Positions 17,009-27,800 of a DNA stretch of 64,000 nt are shown here, in pieces. Every line of letters starts with the position of its first letter. Position 1 is the first letter of the stretch. Origin of the DNA: Pseudomonas sp. H3(2019) (GTDB lineage Bacteria; Pseudomonadota; Gammaproteobacteria; Pseudomonadales; Pseudomonadaceae); contig NZ_VMSG01000002.1 of assembly GCF_007713465.1 (NCBI RefSeq), forward strand, positions 248,001 through 312,000, read 5' to 3'. The position numbers and the translations under genes were made by a program. The notes below the pieces were generated by a model. It was not told where the DNA came from, ran no database searches, and saw nothing but the letters and a program-made list of their open reading frames with translations.

Positions 17009-17959
17009 TTAAAGTTGGACCGTAGCCACGGCCATCATGCGATCTGCGGATTTTTCGAAGATCACAACATTGAAAATTTTCTGAGCGTGAGGATTGCCTG
17101 GATCGACCCATAACTGGGCCTCCAGCATCAGTACCGCACTCATGTTGGCGTTCCCCATGAAACAGATCTGGTGATCGAGCACGGCCCGATCCATAAAGCT
17201 TTGGTCTTCCCAGGCCATCTTGCGCCACAGGCGGAGAATGGCCTGGTCGACAATGGTGAAATAGCTGGCGAAATACAGCAGTCCCACACCATTGAGATCG
17301 CGCGTGATATCGACCTGGTATTCGAACCGCTCCTGCGCCACGCACTGCAATTGGGCCTTTTGCTCCTCTGTCAGAAAGCTACCGTTGCGGCGGGCGTAAT
17401 CGTAGACCAGGCGCGGTGAGTACCGGGCCGGCAGCTGGGGCAGATGCTCGCTGACGAAATCGACCGGACTCGACTTTTGCAGCTTCTCGTTGCTGCCGCC
17501 TTCCGTCCGGACCAGCCAGCGGTTGAAGTTCTGGATAAACATACAATTGTCAGGCGTGCGCTGATAGAACGTATCCAGATCCAGAGGCTCGGCGTACAGC
17601 GTCCCTTCGCTGGCCCGGCTGATCAGGTGCAGGGTCAGGACCGATTCGCTGCCGAAGCCAAATACATTGCTGTCGACCTGCAACATATCCCCAAACGTCA
17701 ACGTCCCCGGATGGAAGTCCGGGCTAGCCTTGATGTGGTAGTAATAAAAACCAAGATACGTGGGACTGCCCTGCTCGTTTCTGGCGTTGTAAACATCCGT
17801 GCCGCAAAACTGGCTCACCGCATCCCAGGTCCAGTCTCCCACCTGGCCGACAAACAGCGAGTTGGGGCCGCACATGCCCGGCTTGATGCGGGCACGGCGA
17901 ACGATCTGGTTCGGTTGGCGGGTGCAAACCGAGGGTTCGGAAACAACATCTTCACTCAT
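17009..17959 (-). CDS. LnmK-type bifunctional acyltransferase/decarboxylase
   Basis: A 316-aa double-hotdog protein of the LnmK / 'Pnap_2097' biosynthetic family. LnmK loads methylmalonyl-CoA onto its ACP and decarboxylates it to propionyl-ACP. Supporting features are the conserved-looking N-terminus (CGPNSLFVGQVGDWTW), LGFYYYHIKASPDFHPG, an NxFGFGSES loop, and position between the giant PKS and the discrete ACP, exactly as lnmK sits in lnm. The LnmK catalytic Tyr (Tyr62, from memory) probably corresponds to Tyr57 or one of Tyr68-74; an alignment would settle it. I use the ATG at 17959 (GAGAG upstream); GTG at 17965 is the alternative. Confidence 0.85.
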   Translation of the reverse strand: MSEDVVSEPSVCTRQPNQIVRRARIKPGMCGPNSLFVGQVGDWTWDAVSQFCGTDVYNARNEQGSPTYLGFYYYHIKASPDFHPGTLTFGDMLQVDSNVFGFGSESVLTLHLISRASEGTLYAEPLDLDTFYQRTPDNCMFIQNFNRWLVRTEGGSNEKLQKSSPVDFVSEHLPQLPARYSPRLVYDYARRNGSFLTEEQKAQLQCVAQERFEYQVDITRDLNGVGLLYFASYFTIVDQAILRLWRKMAWEDQSFMDRAVLDHQICFMGNANMSAVLMLEAQLWVDPGNPHAQKIFNVVIFEKSADRMMAVATVQL

Positions 17960-17968
17960 GATCACTCT

Positions 17969-18820
17969 CTACTTTGCAAAGGCCATAGTGTTATCGAGTG
18001 TTTCGACATGGCTCTGCCGAATCACGATCTGGTGCTGCGCCAGGAAGTCCTCGATGAGGTCGTTGCACTCCTGCGCATTGGTCAAGGTCACGAAGTGCCC
18101 GCCAGTTTCGATCATCTCCAAAACCGCACCAGGAATGCTGTCGCGCAGCGTCAGGGTGGTTTGCGCAGAAATGACCGAGTCGTGACGGCCTTGCAGGATC
18201 AGGCTCGGGACAGCGATATCAGCCAGCATCGCGCGCAAATCCGGCAGATGGGTGAATTCATCCAGATACTTGAGCCCCATACGTGGGTCCATGCTCTCGC
18301 AACGCAGCAGCGTCTCCGATACGCGTTGTCGTTCTAGTGTCAGCCGCGGATCGTCGACATGGGAGGCAATGAGTGCCATATCCTCTGCGATCACCTCAAC
18401 CAACGGACTGACCTTGCCATCGCGGTTGCCGACCTTGTAAGAGCTGCAGATCAGCGTCAACGTCGCGCTCAAGTGCGGATAGCGATGCACAAACGCCTGT
18501 GCCTGCAGGCCTCCGGCCGAGATCCCGGCGATATGCATCGGCCCGGTGACCCCCAGCGTTTCCAACACGTGCACAAACAGATCGGCCACGCCGTCGAGTG
18601 ACAAAGGAACCTGTGCATTCGTGGCACCGACGCCGGGATGGTGAATCGTCACCACGCGGAATCGTTCCGACAGGGACTTGAACTGGTAGGCGAATAATCC
18701 GGCGCCTATGTTGAACGGATGCATCAGCAACAACACCGGCCCCTGCCCTGCCGACATCACTTCGACCTGCCCCCCCTTCACCTCGACCAATTGCCGTACG
18801 ACTTCCGGGAAAATTTCCTG
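17969..18820 (-). other. C-terminal thioesterase domain
   Basis: The last ~280 residues form an alpha/beta-hydrolase TE: GISAGG with Ser6589, LQGRHDSVIS for the acid and TGGHFVTL for the His. It should release the chain, most likely as a macrolactam or macrolactone, as in the leinamycin family. Confidence 0.88.
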
Positions 18821-21800
18821 CACCACACGATAGTTTTCTTCGACAACCCGTGATGCAGCATTGGTCGCGCGCTCCAGCATCTTGCGGTCAGGCCGGACCT
18901 CGACGGGGGCGGTGCTCCCGGCGATATCAAGCAGGTGGAATCGCGCTTCGGAACGTGCCGCATTCGAGTCGTCGGCGGTCAACAGCAAGACGTGGGCATC
19001 GGATTGGAACAGGGCTACCAGCCGATCGGCCAATTCGCATACCACTGTGAAATTCAGTCCGACCGGAATTGCCAGGCGGATGCATTGATTCAGCGACTCG
19101 TCGCCCGGGCTGGCCAGATGACGCGCAGCCCGAATACCGGTTTCGCGGTAAATCCAGGCAAGGCAGGATTCCACCGGATACGCGGCACCGCGGTACCGAG
19201 GCATTGCGGACACATCGAGCAAGACGCAGTGCGTGCCCGGCATCGCGCCACGCACTGGCGCCCCGGCATCGCGCAGACGCTGCCACAGCTGCGCCACGCA
19301 TTGCATGCGCTGAGTCACCAACTTACGGACCTTGGTTCGATCGCCCAGCACCCTGGCCAGCAGCGAGCGATTCTCCAGATTTAGCTCGTTGCCGCGCAAC
19401 GCGGCGCGCTCATCGATATGAGTCGCGATGCTCGCATCAGACGTCGCGACCAGGCCGCCGTAACTGCAGCCGAAGTCTTTGCTCATACCCATGCTTACCG
19501 CATCCGCCTGTTGCAAAATCTGACCGGCGACATCCCACAGATCCTGTTCAGCAAACCCCTCTTCGTTCTGAATGATGCAAAGCGCGTTCTCCAGCAGACG
19601 GGTCGCGTCCATCACCAGTATCGTGTCATGGCGATGGGCGAGTTCCCGCGCCAGGCGCAGGTTGGCCAGCGAAACGGCACGACCACCACGCGCATTGTTA
19701 CTCAACTCCACCGCGACAAATGCGCAGCCATTGGGGCAGGACAGCAGCTTTTCCTCAAGATCACTCAGATCGAAATTGCCGGAGAACGGTGCGCCCGAAT
19801 CATCGCCAGATTCCGCCGCCACCACCACTTCGCTCAAATCATGATCCATCAGGTTGAAGGTCCAGCTCGGGAACAAGGCATTGCTCAATACCCGGCGACC
19901 GCGTTTAGGCAAGGCGCGGCACAGCATCGCCTCCGCCGTGCGGCCAGACCCTGCCGCCCGCACGAACTTGAACGGTAGTAACGTCTGTTGATCGAGTCGG
20001 TAATCAACGCTTCCTCCAAGTAACTTGGAGCGCATTTCGGCCATACGACCGGAAATGAATCCCGCCTCAAGCTCCGACCAGGAATCCGTCATCAAATCGT
20101 ACGGCACCTCACCGGGCGCCAGGCGTACCGGGTTATAGCCGACGGCGCGTAATTGCCTTTCGCGCAGCCCCACTTGTGTGTCAGGAAGCGCTTGGGTTTC
20201 GACCTCCAGAGCCTCTTGCACTTCAGCAACGGCTACAGGGGTATCGCCCGCCTTGGGACTCGCGATCATAAGCAGAATGTCGGATACCGGGGTGCTGTCG
20301 GCCTCATCGGCGCGACACAGATAGACCGGCAGGTTGGTCGGTGCGAACTTGTTCTTGAACTGCACATTGCCGTCGTTGTTGACCAGGCCCAGTTCGCGCA
20401 GCTCTTGCAGAGTGCGCTCGGCCTGCACATCGGCATTGGCCGAATCGCAAACCTTGACGCCAAAAGTGCCGCCGAAGCTGAAGAAGGTATCGCCCTCGGC
20501 AATCCGCTGCTCAAAGATCTTGGCAATGGCGAATTCCAGGCCGCCCGCCGGCGCCTGCGCGCCATAGAACTCCAGGTCCAGCAGATAACCGTTCTCGGAC
20601 GGGATATGCGTCACGATGATGGCGTTGGCCAGCGTGTCATCGACAAAGGTCAGGAACATGCGATGACGTTCGGCCAACACACCTGCTCCGATTTCGGCTC
20701 GCACCGTCGCCACATAAGGATTGACCATTTGCTTGGTGCTGGCCCACTGGTCGATCACCGCAACAATCTGCTGATCGATGGCCGGATCGCTGCCGACGCG
20801 GTATTCCTCGGTACGGCACTGGCCACTGGCTTCGAACTTGTTCACCAGATAACGCAACTTGCGCATTTTGCTGCCCGACAGTGTGAATTCGGCGAGGTTT
20901 TCCAGTCGCTGCACCACGCCGAACGGCGTGGCCGTAATGGCGATATCCCCAGCCCGTTCCAGACGCATCAGCGACAGGAAGTTGGCTTTCATCCCGTGTT
21001 CGCGACCAAACTCGATGTACTCCTGCGCCAACTCCGGCGCGTAGTCCTCGGTACCGACATAACTGAACGAAAACAGCACATCCCCTGCTTGGGAACAGTT
21101 GAAATAACCCAAGCGCCGTTTGCCAATGAAGACATAGGGCGCAATGTCCCGTCCGGGCAACCCGCCTTCCTTACCATGCAGCAGGTGCAATTGCCGCACG
21201 GTCTCGTCCAGCTCGGGCCATTTCGGCAGACTCTGCTTCTTGACGAACAGCGCCTGACGATCGTCGATCGGCGTCTCCGACAATGGGCTTGCGTCGTGCG
21301 CCACCTCATTACTCGATGCCACCACGCCGCTCACGTCGCTATCCCCCAAGAACGCCGCGAGGGCTGCAATGGTCGTCATATCGAACAACAAGCTCTTCTT
21401 CAACGGACCGAACTCGCCTTCCAGCGCGCTGATCACTCGCAACATGTCAAACGACGTCATCCATTGCGAAAACGCCTGCTCGGGGGCGGGCTCTCGCTCC
21501 AGGGTGCGCTCAATCAGTCCGAAGAGGCGCTGTTCCAGCGATTCGCCCGGCGCCGGAATAACCTCGGCCTCGACAGTTGTTTCCCTGTCTGCCACTGCCG
21601 GTGCGGCAGCAGGCTGTTCGGCGATGCCCGCAGTGGTACAGGCACGTTGCTCGCAGTAGTCCGTCAGTAGCTCGACCGTATTGTGTTCATACACCTGCGC
21701 AGCTTGCACATCCCAGCCAAAACGCTGGTTCAGACGGCGGATCAACTGGATGCCGAAGATTGAATCCAGCCCCAGGTCGACGAACGGAACGGTCTCGTCG

Positions 21801-24800
21801 ATCTCTCCCACGGGGATATCCAGCAGCTCGGACAGTGCTTCGCGCAGAAAGCCCGCAATCTCGAGTGGGTCAATACTTACCGCCGTCGTCGAATCGGGTT
21901 CCGTTGAGCGTACTGGACTCATAGGCTGCGCACCGAAAGCCGCTTCGGTCGTCGCAACAGGAGCCACCGCGACGACGGGCCCCACCCCAGACAACTGGAT
22001 CTTGCCTGACACGCGAGGCGTCGATATCTGGACGGGTGAGTCCACCAGCGGCAACGGCAAGGCCTGCGACACATTGTGCGTATGCACGGCCTCATGCACC
22101 GCTGGCAGCGCCGTTACGGCGCTGAACCAATGATGCTTGCGCGCAAAGGCGAAGCTCACCACGCCGCCCAAGCGCGGCAACCCCGCAGGCAACCATGCAT
22201 GCCAGTCAACCTGCGCTCCAACGACCCAAGCCTGGGCCATCTGGCGCAAACCGGCACCATTCGCGGGCGCCGGGATCATCTGCTCCGCCAGTCCCGACAG
22301 TGCCGAGTCATGCATGCCCTGAGAGGCCATCGTCAACTCGGTGACAAGGCTTGCGGCATCCTGCGCCAGCACCACCAGACGATGCGGGAACGCCTCCCGA
22401 CCATGGGCAAGAGTGGCGGCCAGCGCACGCAGATCAAGCGCGGTATTTTTTTCGATAAAGCGCGCCAGACTTGCCGCATAAGCCAGCAGGGCCTCCGCGC
22501 TCGGCGCGGACAGCAGGAAGGGCAGAACACCGGTCGACCCCGCATGGACGGCGCGCGCGGGATAAGACTCCACAATCACATGCGCATTGGTGCCACCGAA
22601 CCCGAACGAGCTGATGCCGGCGCGCTGCACGGAACCCGAGGCGGTTTCAATATCGCGTGGCCATGGCGTCGTGTTGGCGACCACATAGAACGGCGTACTC
22701 TCCAGGCGCAGGAATGGATTGACCTGACGGAAATGCAGGTTGCCTGGCAGTTGCCCATGCTTCATCGCCAACACCACTTTGAGCAGGCCGGCAATGCCGG
22801 CCGCGGCCTCCAGATGGCCGATATGGGTCTTCACCGAGCCGATTCCGACCTTCGCAACAGCGCACGGCATGCGGCCGGGGTCTTGGGCCAGCTCGGCGAA
22901 TGCCATTTTCAGGCCCTCCACCTCGATCGGATCGCCCAATCGGGTACCCGTGCCGTGCGCTTCGACATAACTCACGCTCGCCGGGTCGATATCGGCGTTG
23001 CGGTAAGCCTGAACGATAGCGCGGGCCTGAGCCTTCGAGCTCGGCGCTGTCAACGAGTTCGTGCGTCCGCCATGGCTTACAGCGCTGCCGCGGATGACTG
23101 CATAGATCGGCGCACCCTCGGCCAGCGCCGCGCTCAGCGGCGCCAGCAGCACGGCCCCCGCACCTTCACCACGTACATAGCCGTCGGCGTCGGCATCGAA
23201 TGTCTTGCAGCGAGCATCCGCGCTGAGCATGCCCGACTGGGTAAAGGCTTCGAACAACCCGGGTGCCAGCGTCAGATTCACGCCACCTGCGAGCGCCTTA
23301 TCACACTCGCCGTTGCGTATCGCGCTCACTGCCCGGTGAATCGCTACTAACGCGCTGGAACATGCTGTATCGACTGCCTCGCTCGGACCCTGTAGATCCA
23401 GCACATAGGACACTCGATTCGCCAGGATAGAGTGGGCGATACCCGTCGCAGTATGACCGTCCATGGCAAGGCCCTGGGCAGTCATCAGATCGTTGTAGTC
23501 GGTAGTCCCGACGCCGACGAATACGCCGGTGGTCGAGCCGGCCAGCGAAGACGGCGGATAGCCGGCATCTTCAATCGCCCGCCAGGCCACCTCCAGAAAC
23601 ACGCGCTGCTGCGGATCCATCGACGCGGCTTCGCTTGGCGCTATCTTGAAGAAGCGTGCATCGAAGGCGCCCACATTGTCGATAAAACCCGCGCGAATCC
23701 CGTGCATCGCGGGATCTGTATTGAGCTCCGTGCGCTCGGCCGGAACAGCCTGCACCAGATCATCGCCCGCCATCAAATGAGCCCAGAATGCATCGAGGTC
23801 TTCCGACTTTGGCATCCGGCCGGCAATGCCGATAATCGCAATCGGATCATCTGCCTGGTGCCGCTCCTGCTCCACCTTTGTCACTGCCGCCGGTACTTCA
23901 ACGACCGAGACGGGGCCTGGCGTTTCGGTCCAAGTAACCGCAGCAACTGGAACCTGACCGCCCAGGTGGCTGGAATCGACGCAGGTCAGCAGATAATCGG
24001 AGAAGGCCTCCAGCGTTGGGCAATCGAACAGAACCTGCGGCAGCAGATCGAGTCCGAATGCCTGGTTCACCTCGACCAGCAGTTCGGTCAGCGACACCGA
24101 GTCGAAACCGCTGTCCAGGAAGTCGGCGGTCAGATCGACGTCACCAGGCTCAAGCATCAGGAAGCGCGCCGCCATGCGCTGCAGCTCGCGCCTGATCGCA
24201 ACGGCACTGCCCTCGTGCACGGTCTGCGGCGATGCCAGAATGTCGGCCTTCGTAACGGCGACAGGGGATGGCGACGGGACTCTCGAGCCACCACTCGGCG
24301 GTTCAGGCATCGGCGGCAGAGCGGCCGCCACGTAGTGGGCGAATGCACTGAGCGTAGGGCAGTCGAATAACACTTGCGGCAATAGATCCAGACCAAAGTG
24401 CTGGTTTACCTCGGTCAGAAGCTCTGTCAAGGAGACCGAATCGAAACCACTGTCCAACAGTTCGGCCGACAAATCGACATCGGCCTCGTCAACCATCAGG
24501 AAGCCCGCAGCCATGTTTTGCAGAGCGGCCTCGACTTCTACGAGCGTCGATGCAGCGCTTGTGGACCGCTGCGCAGCGGGCGTCGGCACCTGCTCGGCGA
24601 CAACGGCGGCGCGTGCGAACAGCATAGGCGCGATGCGCAAGCCCGAGATGTCGGCCAGCACCTGCCCATCGGGGTTAAGCAGACTTAGATCGAAACGACG
24701 CGCGCCCGGCGTCTCCTGGCCGACCTCACGGGCCCAGACCAGCACCTCTGCGGGCAACTCTGCATACAGCGAGAAATTGTCGAATCCTATCGGAACATAG

Positions 24801-27800
24801 CCCCTGGAATGCGGGTCGCGGTCCAGGGCGGCCAAGCTCTGCAAGGCACCATCAAGTATGGACGGATGCAATAGCAATTCGTGGCTGGCCTTCGCTACGC
24901 TCGCTGGCATGGCAAGCTCGGCCAACGCCTCGCGATCGCCCAATTGCAGGTGGCGAATGACCTTGAAGCCTGGACCGTGATCCAGCCCCGACGCCAGCAG
25001 CATCTCGTACAACACATCCCCAGCCAATGGCTGCGGGCAGTGCATGCCGAGCGCGGCCATATCAACAGCCTCAGGCTGCGTTGCGTAATCACTTCCCAGA
25101 TGTCCATCGCAGTAAACTGTGCCGTTTTCGCCGCTAATCTGGAACGCGGTTTTGCTGCCCTCACCCTTCAGCCGCAGTTGCAGGCTGGGAACCCCTTTCT
25201 CCAGGTTGAGCGGCGACAGCCAGCGCACATCGCCGAAACGCAGCGGCGCACCGGAACGCCCCAGCGCTTGCCGTACCCATTCCAGGTAAAACATGCCGGG
25301 AAGCCAGCGCTGGCCACGAATCCTGTGTTCAAGGCAATAGAATGCGTTCGGATCAAGTGCCAGCGCAATCACACGCTCATCGGGCCTGGCCACGGGCAGC
25401 TCCAGGTCGATCCAATACCGCTTGTGTTCGAAGGGATAGCCGGGAAGCTCCACCCGCTTGGGCGCAATGCCGCGCCACAGCCCACGCCAGTCAATGCGTA
25501 CACCCTGCACCCAGGCCTGCCCCAACTTGGCCAGATTACGCTTTTGCAGCAGCGACACGATGAAGGAGGCACCCTCCTCATCCGCCAGCATCTCTTTCAC
25601 GCTCTGGTCCTTGCCATCGTCGTATATCACCGCCGCGTGTTCCTCCCCCCTGGCGAAGGTACGCAGGGCCTGGGCAAGCGTCGCGTGATCACGCGCTATA
25701 ACGGTGACCCGCTCGCCCATTTCGCGCCGACCTGTCTGGCTGGTATACGCCAACTCATCCAGCGAGCAGGCCGCCCCTGGCGCGCTTTCGATGAAATCGG
25801 CGTTGTCGTCGGCCCATTGCGCCAACCTCTCGCGAGTTCTGGCCGACAACACGAACAGTACGGGCTGATCGGTGTCGCGTTCGACGTGCTGCGCGCGCCG
25901 GTCCTCATACTCTTCGAGGATCAGATGGGCATTGGCCCCGCCAGCGCCGAAGGAGCTGAGTCCGGCGCGGCGCGGGTATTCCCTCACGCCGTCGCCCAGG
26001 TCCAACAGAGGACGCTCCCAGGGCTGCAACTGACGTTGAGGATGAAACGGCGAATGCTCGAAGTCGATTTTCGGATTCAGGGTTTCAAGGTGGAGACACG
26101 GCACCAGCTGCTTGTGCTTGAACTGCAGCAATACCTTGGTCAAGCCGACGATTCCCGCCGCACCTTCCAGATGCCCGACGTTGGCCTTCACCGATCCGAT
26201 TGCTGTCGATGCAACAGCGCCCCCGCTTGCCGCCGACTTAAACGCACGGGTCAGACTGCCGACCTCGATCGGATCACCCAGCGCCGTGCCGGTACCGTGC
26301 AACTCCACATAGGATACGGTTTGCGGCTCGACCCCGCTTTTCTTGAACACCCGCTCGATCAATTGTGCCTGGGCGTTTGGATTCGGCACGGTGTAGCCGC
26401 CAGTCTTGCCACCTGCATTCACAAGAGAGCCCTTGATCACCGCCAAGATCGTATCGCCGTCCGCCTCGGCCGCGGCCAGTGGCTTAAGCAACACCGCGCC
26501 TACCCCTTCTCCGGGTGCGAAGCCATCAGCCCGCGCGTCGAACACCATGCTGCGGCCGTGGCTCGACAACATGTTCAAGGCACCGAGCGAAGCAAAATGC
26601 GCGGGGTGCAAGATCACGTTCACCCCGCCAGCAATCGCCACGCGACACTCCTCGCGCAGCAGGCTTTCGCAGGCGAGGTGCACTGCAGTCAACGAGGATG
26701 AGCAGGCAGAATCGACCGCGAAGCTCGGCCCTTGCAGGTTGAAGCAGTACGATACCCGGTTAGCCAGCGACCAATGCGCAGAATGCCCCCCTGAAAGCTG
26801 GCCAGCATCCCAGCGCGTGGCTGCTAATTGGCCGTAGGCACCATACATGGAGCCTACGAAGACGCCCGTGTTCACCTCTTTGGTGTATTCGCCGAGATGG
26901 CCGGCCGACTCCAGCAGACTCCAGCAGGTCTCCAGGAACAGCCGTTCCTGCGGATCCATGTTCACAGCGTCCCGCGGCAGGATGCCGAACAAGCCGGGAT
27001 CGAATTGATCGACCTGATCCAGGTACCCCGCAGGGCCTGCGTGCAGCCCTTGACGCAGGTAGGCCTGCCAATCTTCGCGACTGGAGGGGACCTCCCCGAC
27101 GCAATCCGCGCCCAGCGCCAGGTTTTGCCAGAGCTGTTCCACCGTCGACGAGTTCGGGTAGCGGCCGCAAACGCCGATGACCGCGATATCGCCACCGTGC
27201 CGTGCCGTATCAACCGGCTCGTGTGCAGGCGCCGGGGACGCTGCTAGCGGCACTAGGGTGTCTATCTGCGCGGGCGCAGGCGTCGTCGCGGGGGCGCTTC
27301 CCAGTAAGCGGCCGAGCGCGGTCGCATGGGTGCCGACGAGGTGCTGGCCCAATTGTTCGATGGTTAACTGCTCGAACAGCAAGGTTGCAGGTAGGTCGCC
27401 AAGGTCCAGCTCCAACTGCGCGATGATCTTTTGGCTGTTGAGCGAATCAACGCCGAAACTTTCAAAGGTCGCCCATTCATCCAACTCGGCGGGCTCGAAT
27501 TTCAAAATGTCGCCGAACACACGCTTGAGATATCCTCGCACACGCGGCAGGAGCGACGCGTCCTGTTCGTACCCTTCCTCCCGAGAAGGGATGTGTGCGG
27601 CTGAAAGGACGGACGAGGCCACTTGTGGCTCGCCGCCTATCAGACGTGCCTCGGACGCGTGCGCCTCGCACAGATAGCCCGCCAGCGTGAACAGGGTCAT
27701 GTATTCGAACAGCAGGGTCGCGGGCAGATTGCCGAAATCATTTTCCAGGCGAGCAGTGATGTTCTGACCGATCAGGGAATCGACGCCGAAACTTTCAAAG

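Noticed and set aside
17009..17959. LnmK homologue as a dehydratase or thioesterase
   Set aside because: The hotdog folds are related, but the sequence style and position between the giant PKS and a free ACP fit the LnmK family; no DH His/Asp motifs were found.
20153..26701. Several long plus-strand frames (400-600 codons) opposite the giant PKS
   Set aside because: They follow the codon pattern of the PKS on the other strand and have His/Arg/Gln-rich translations without domains.
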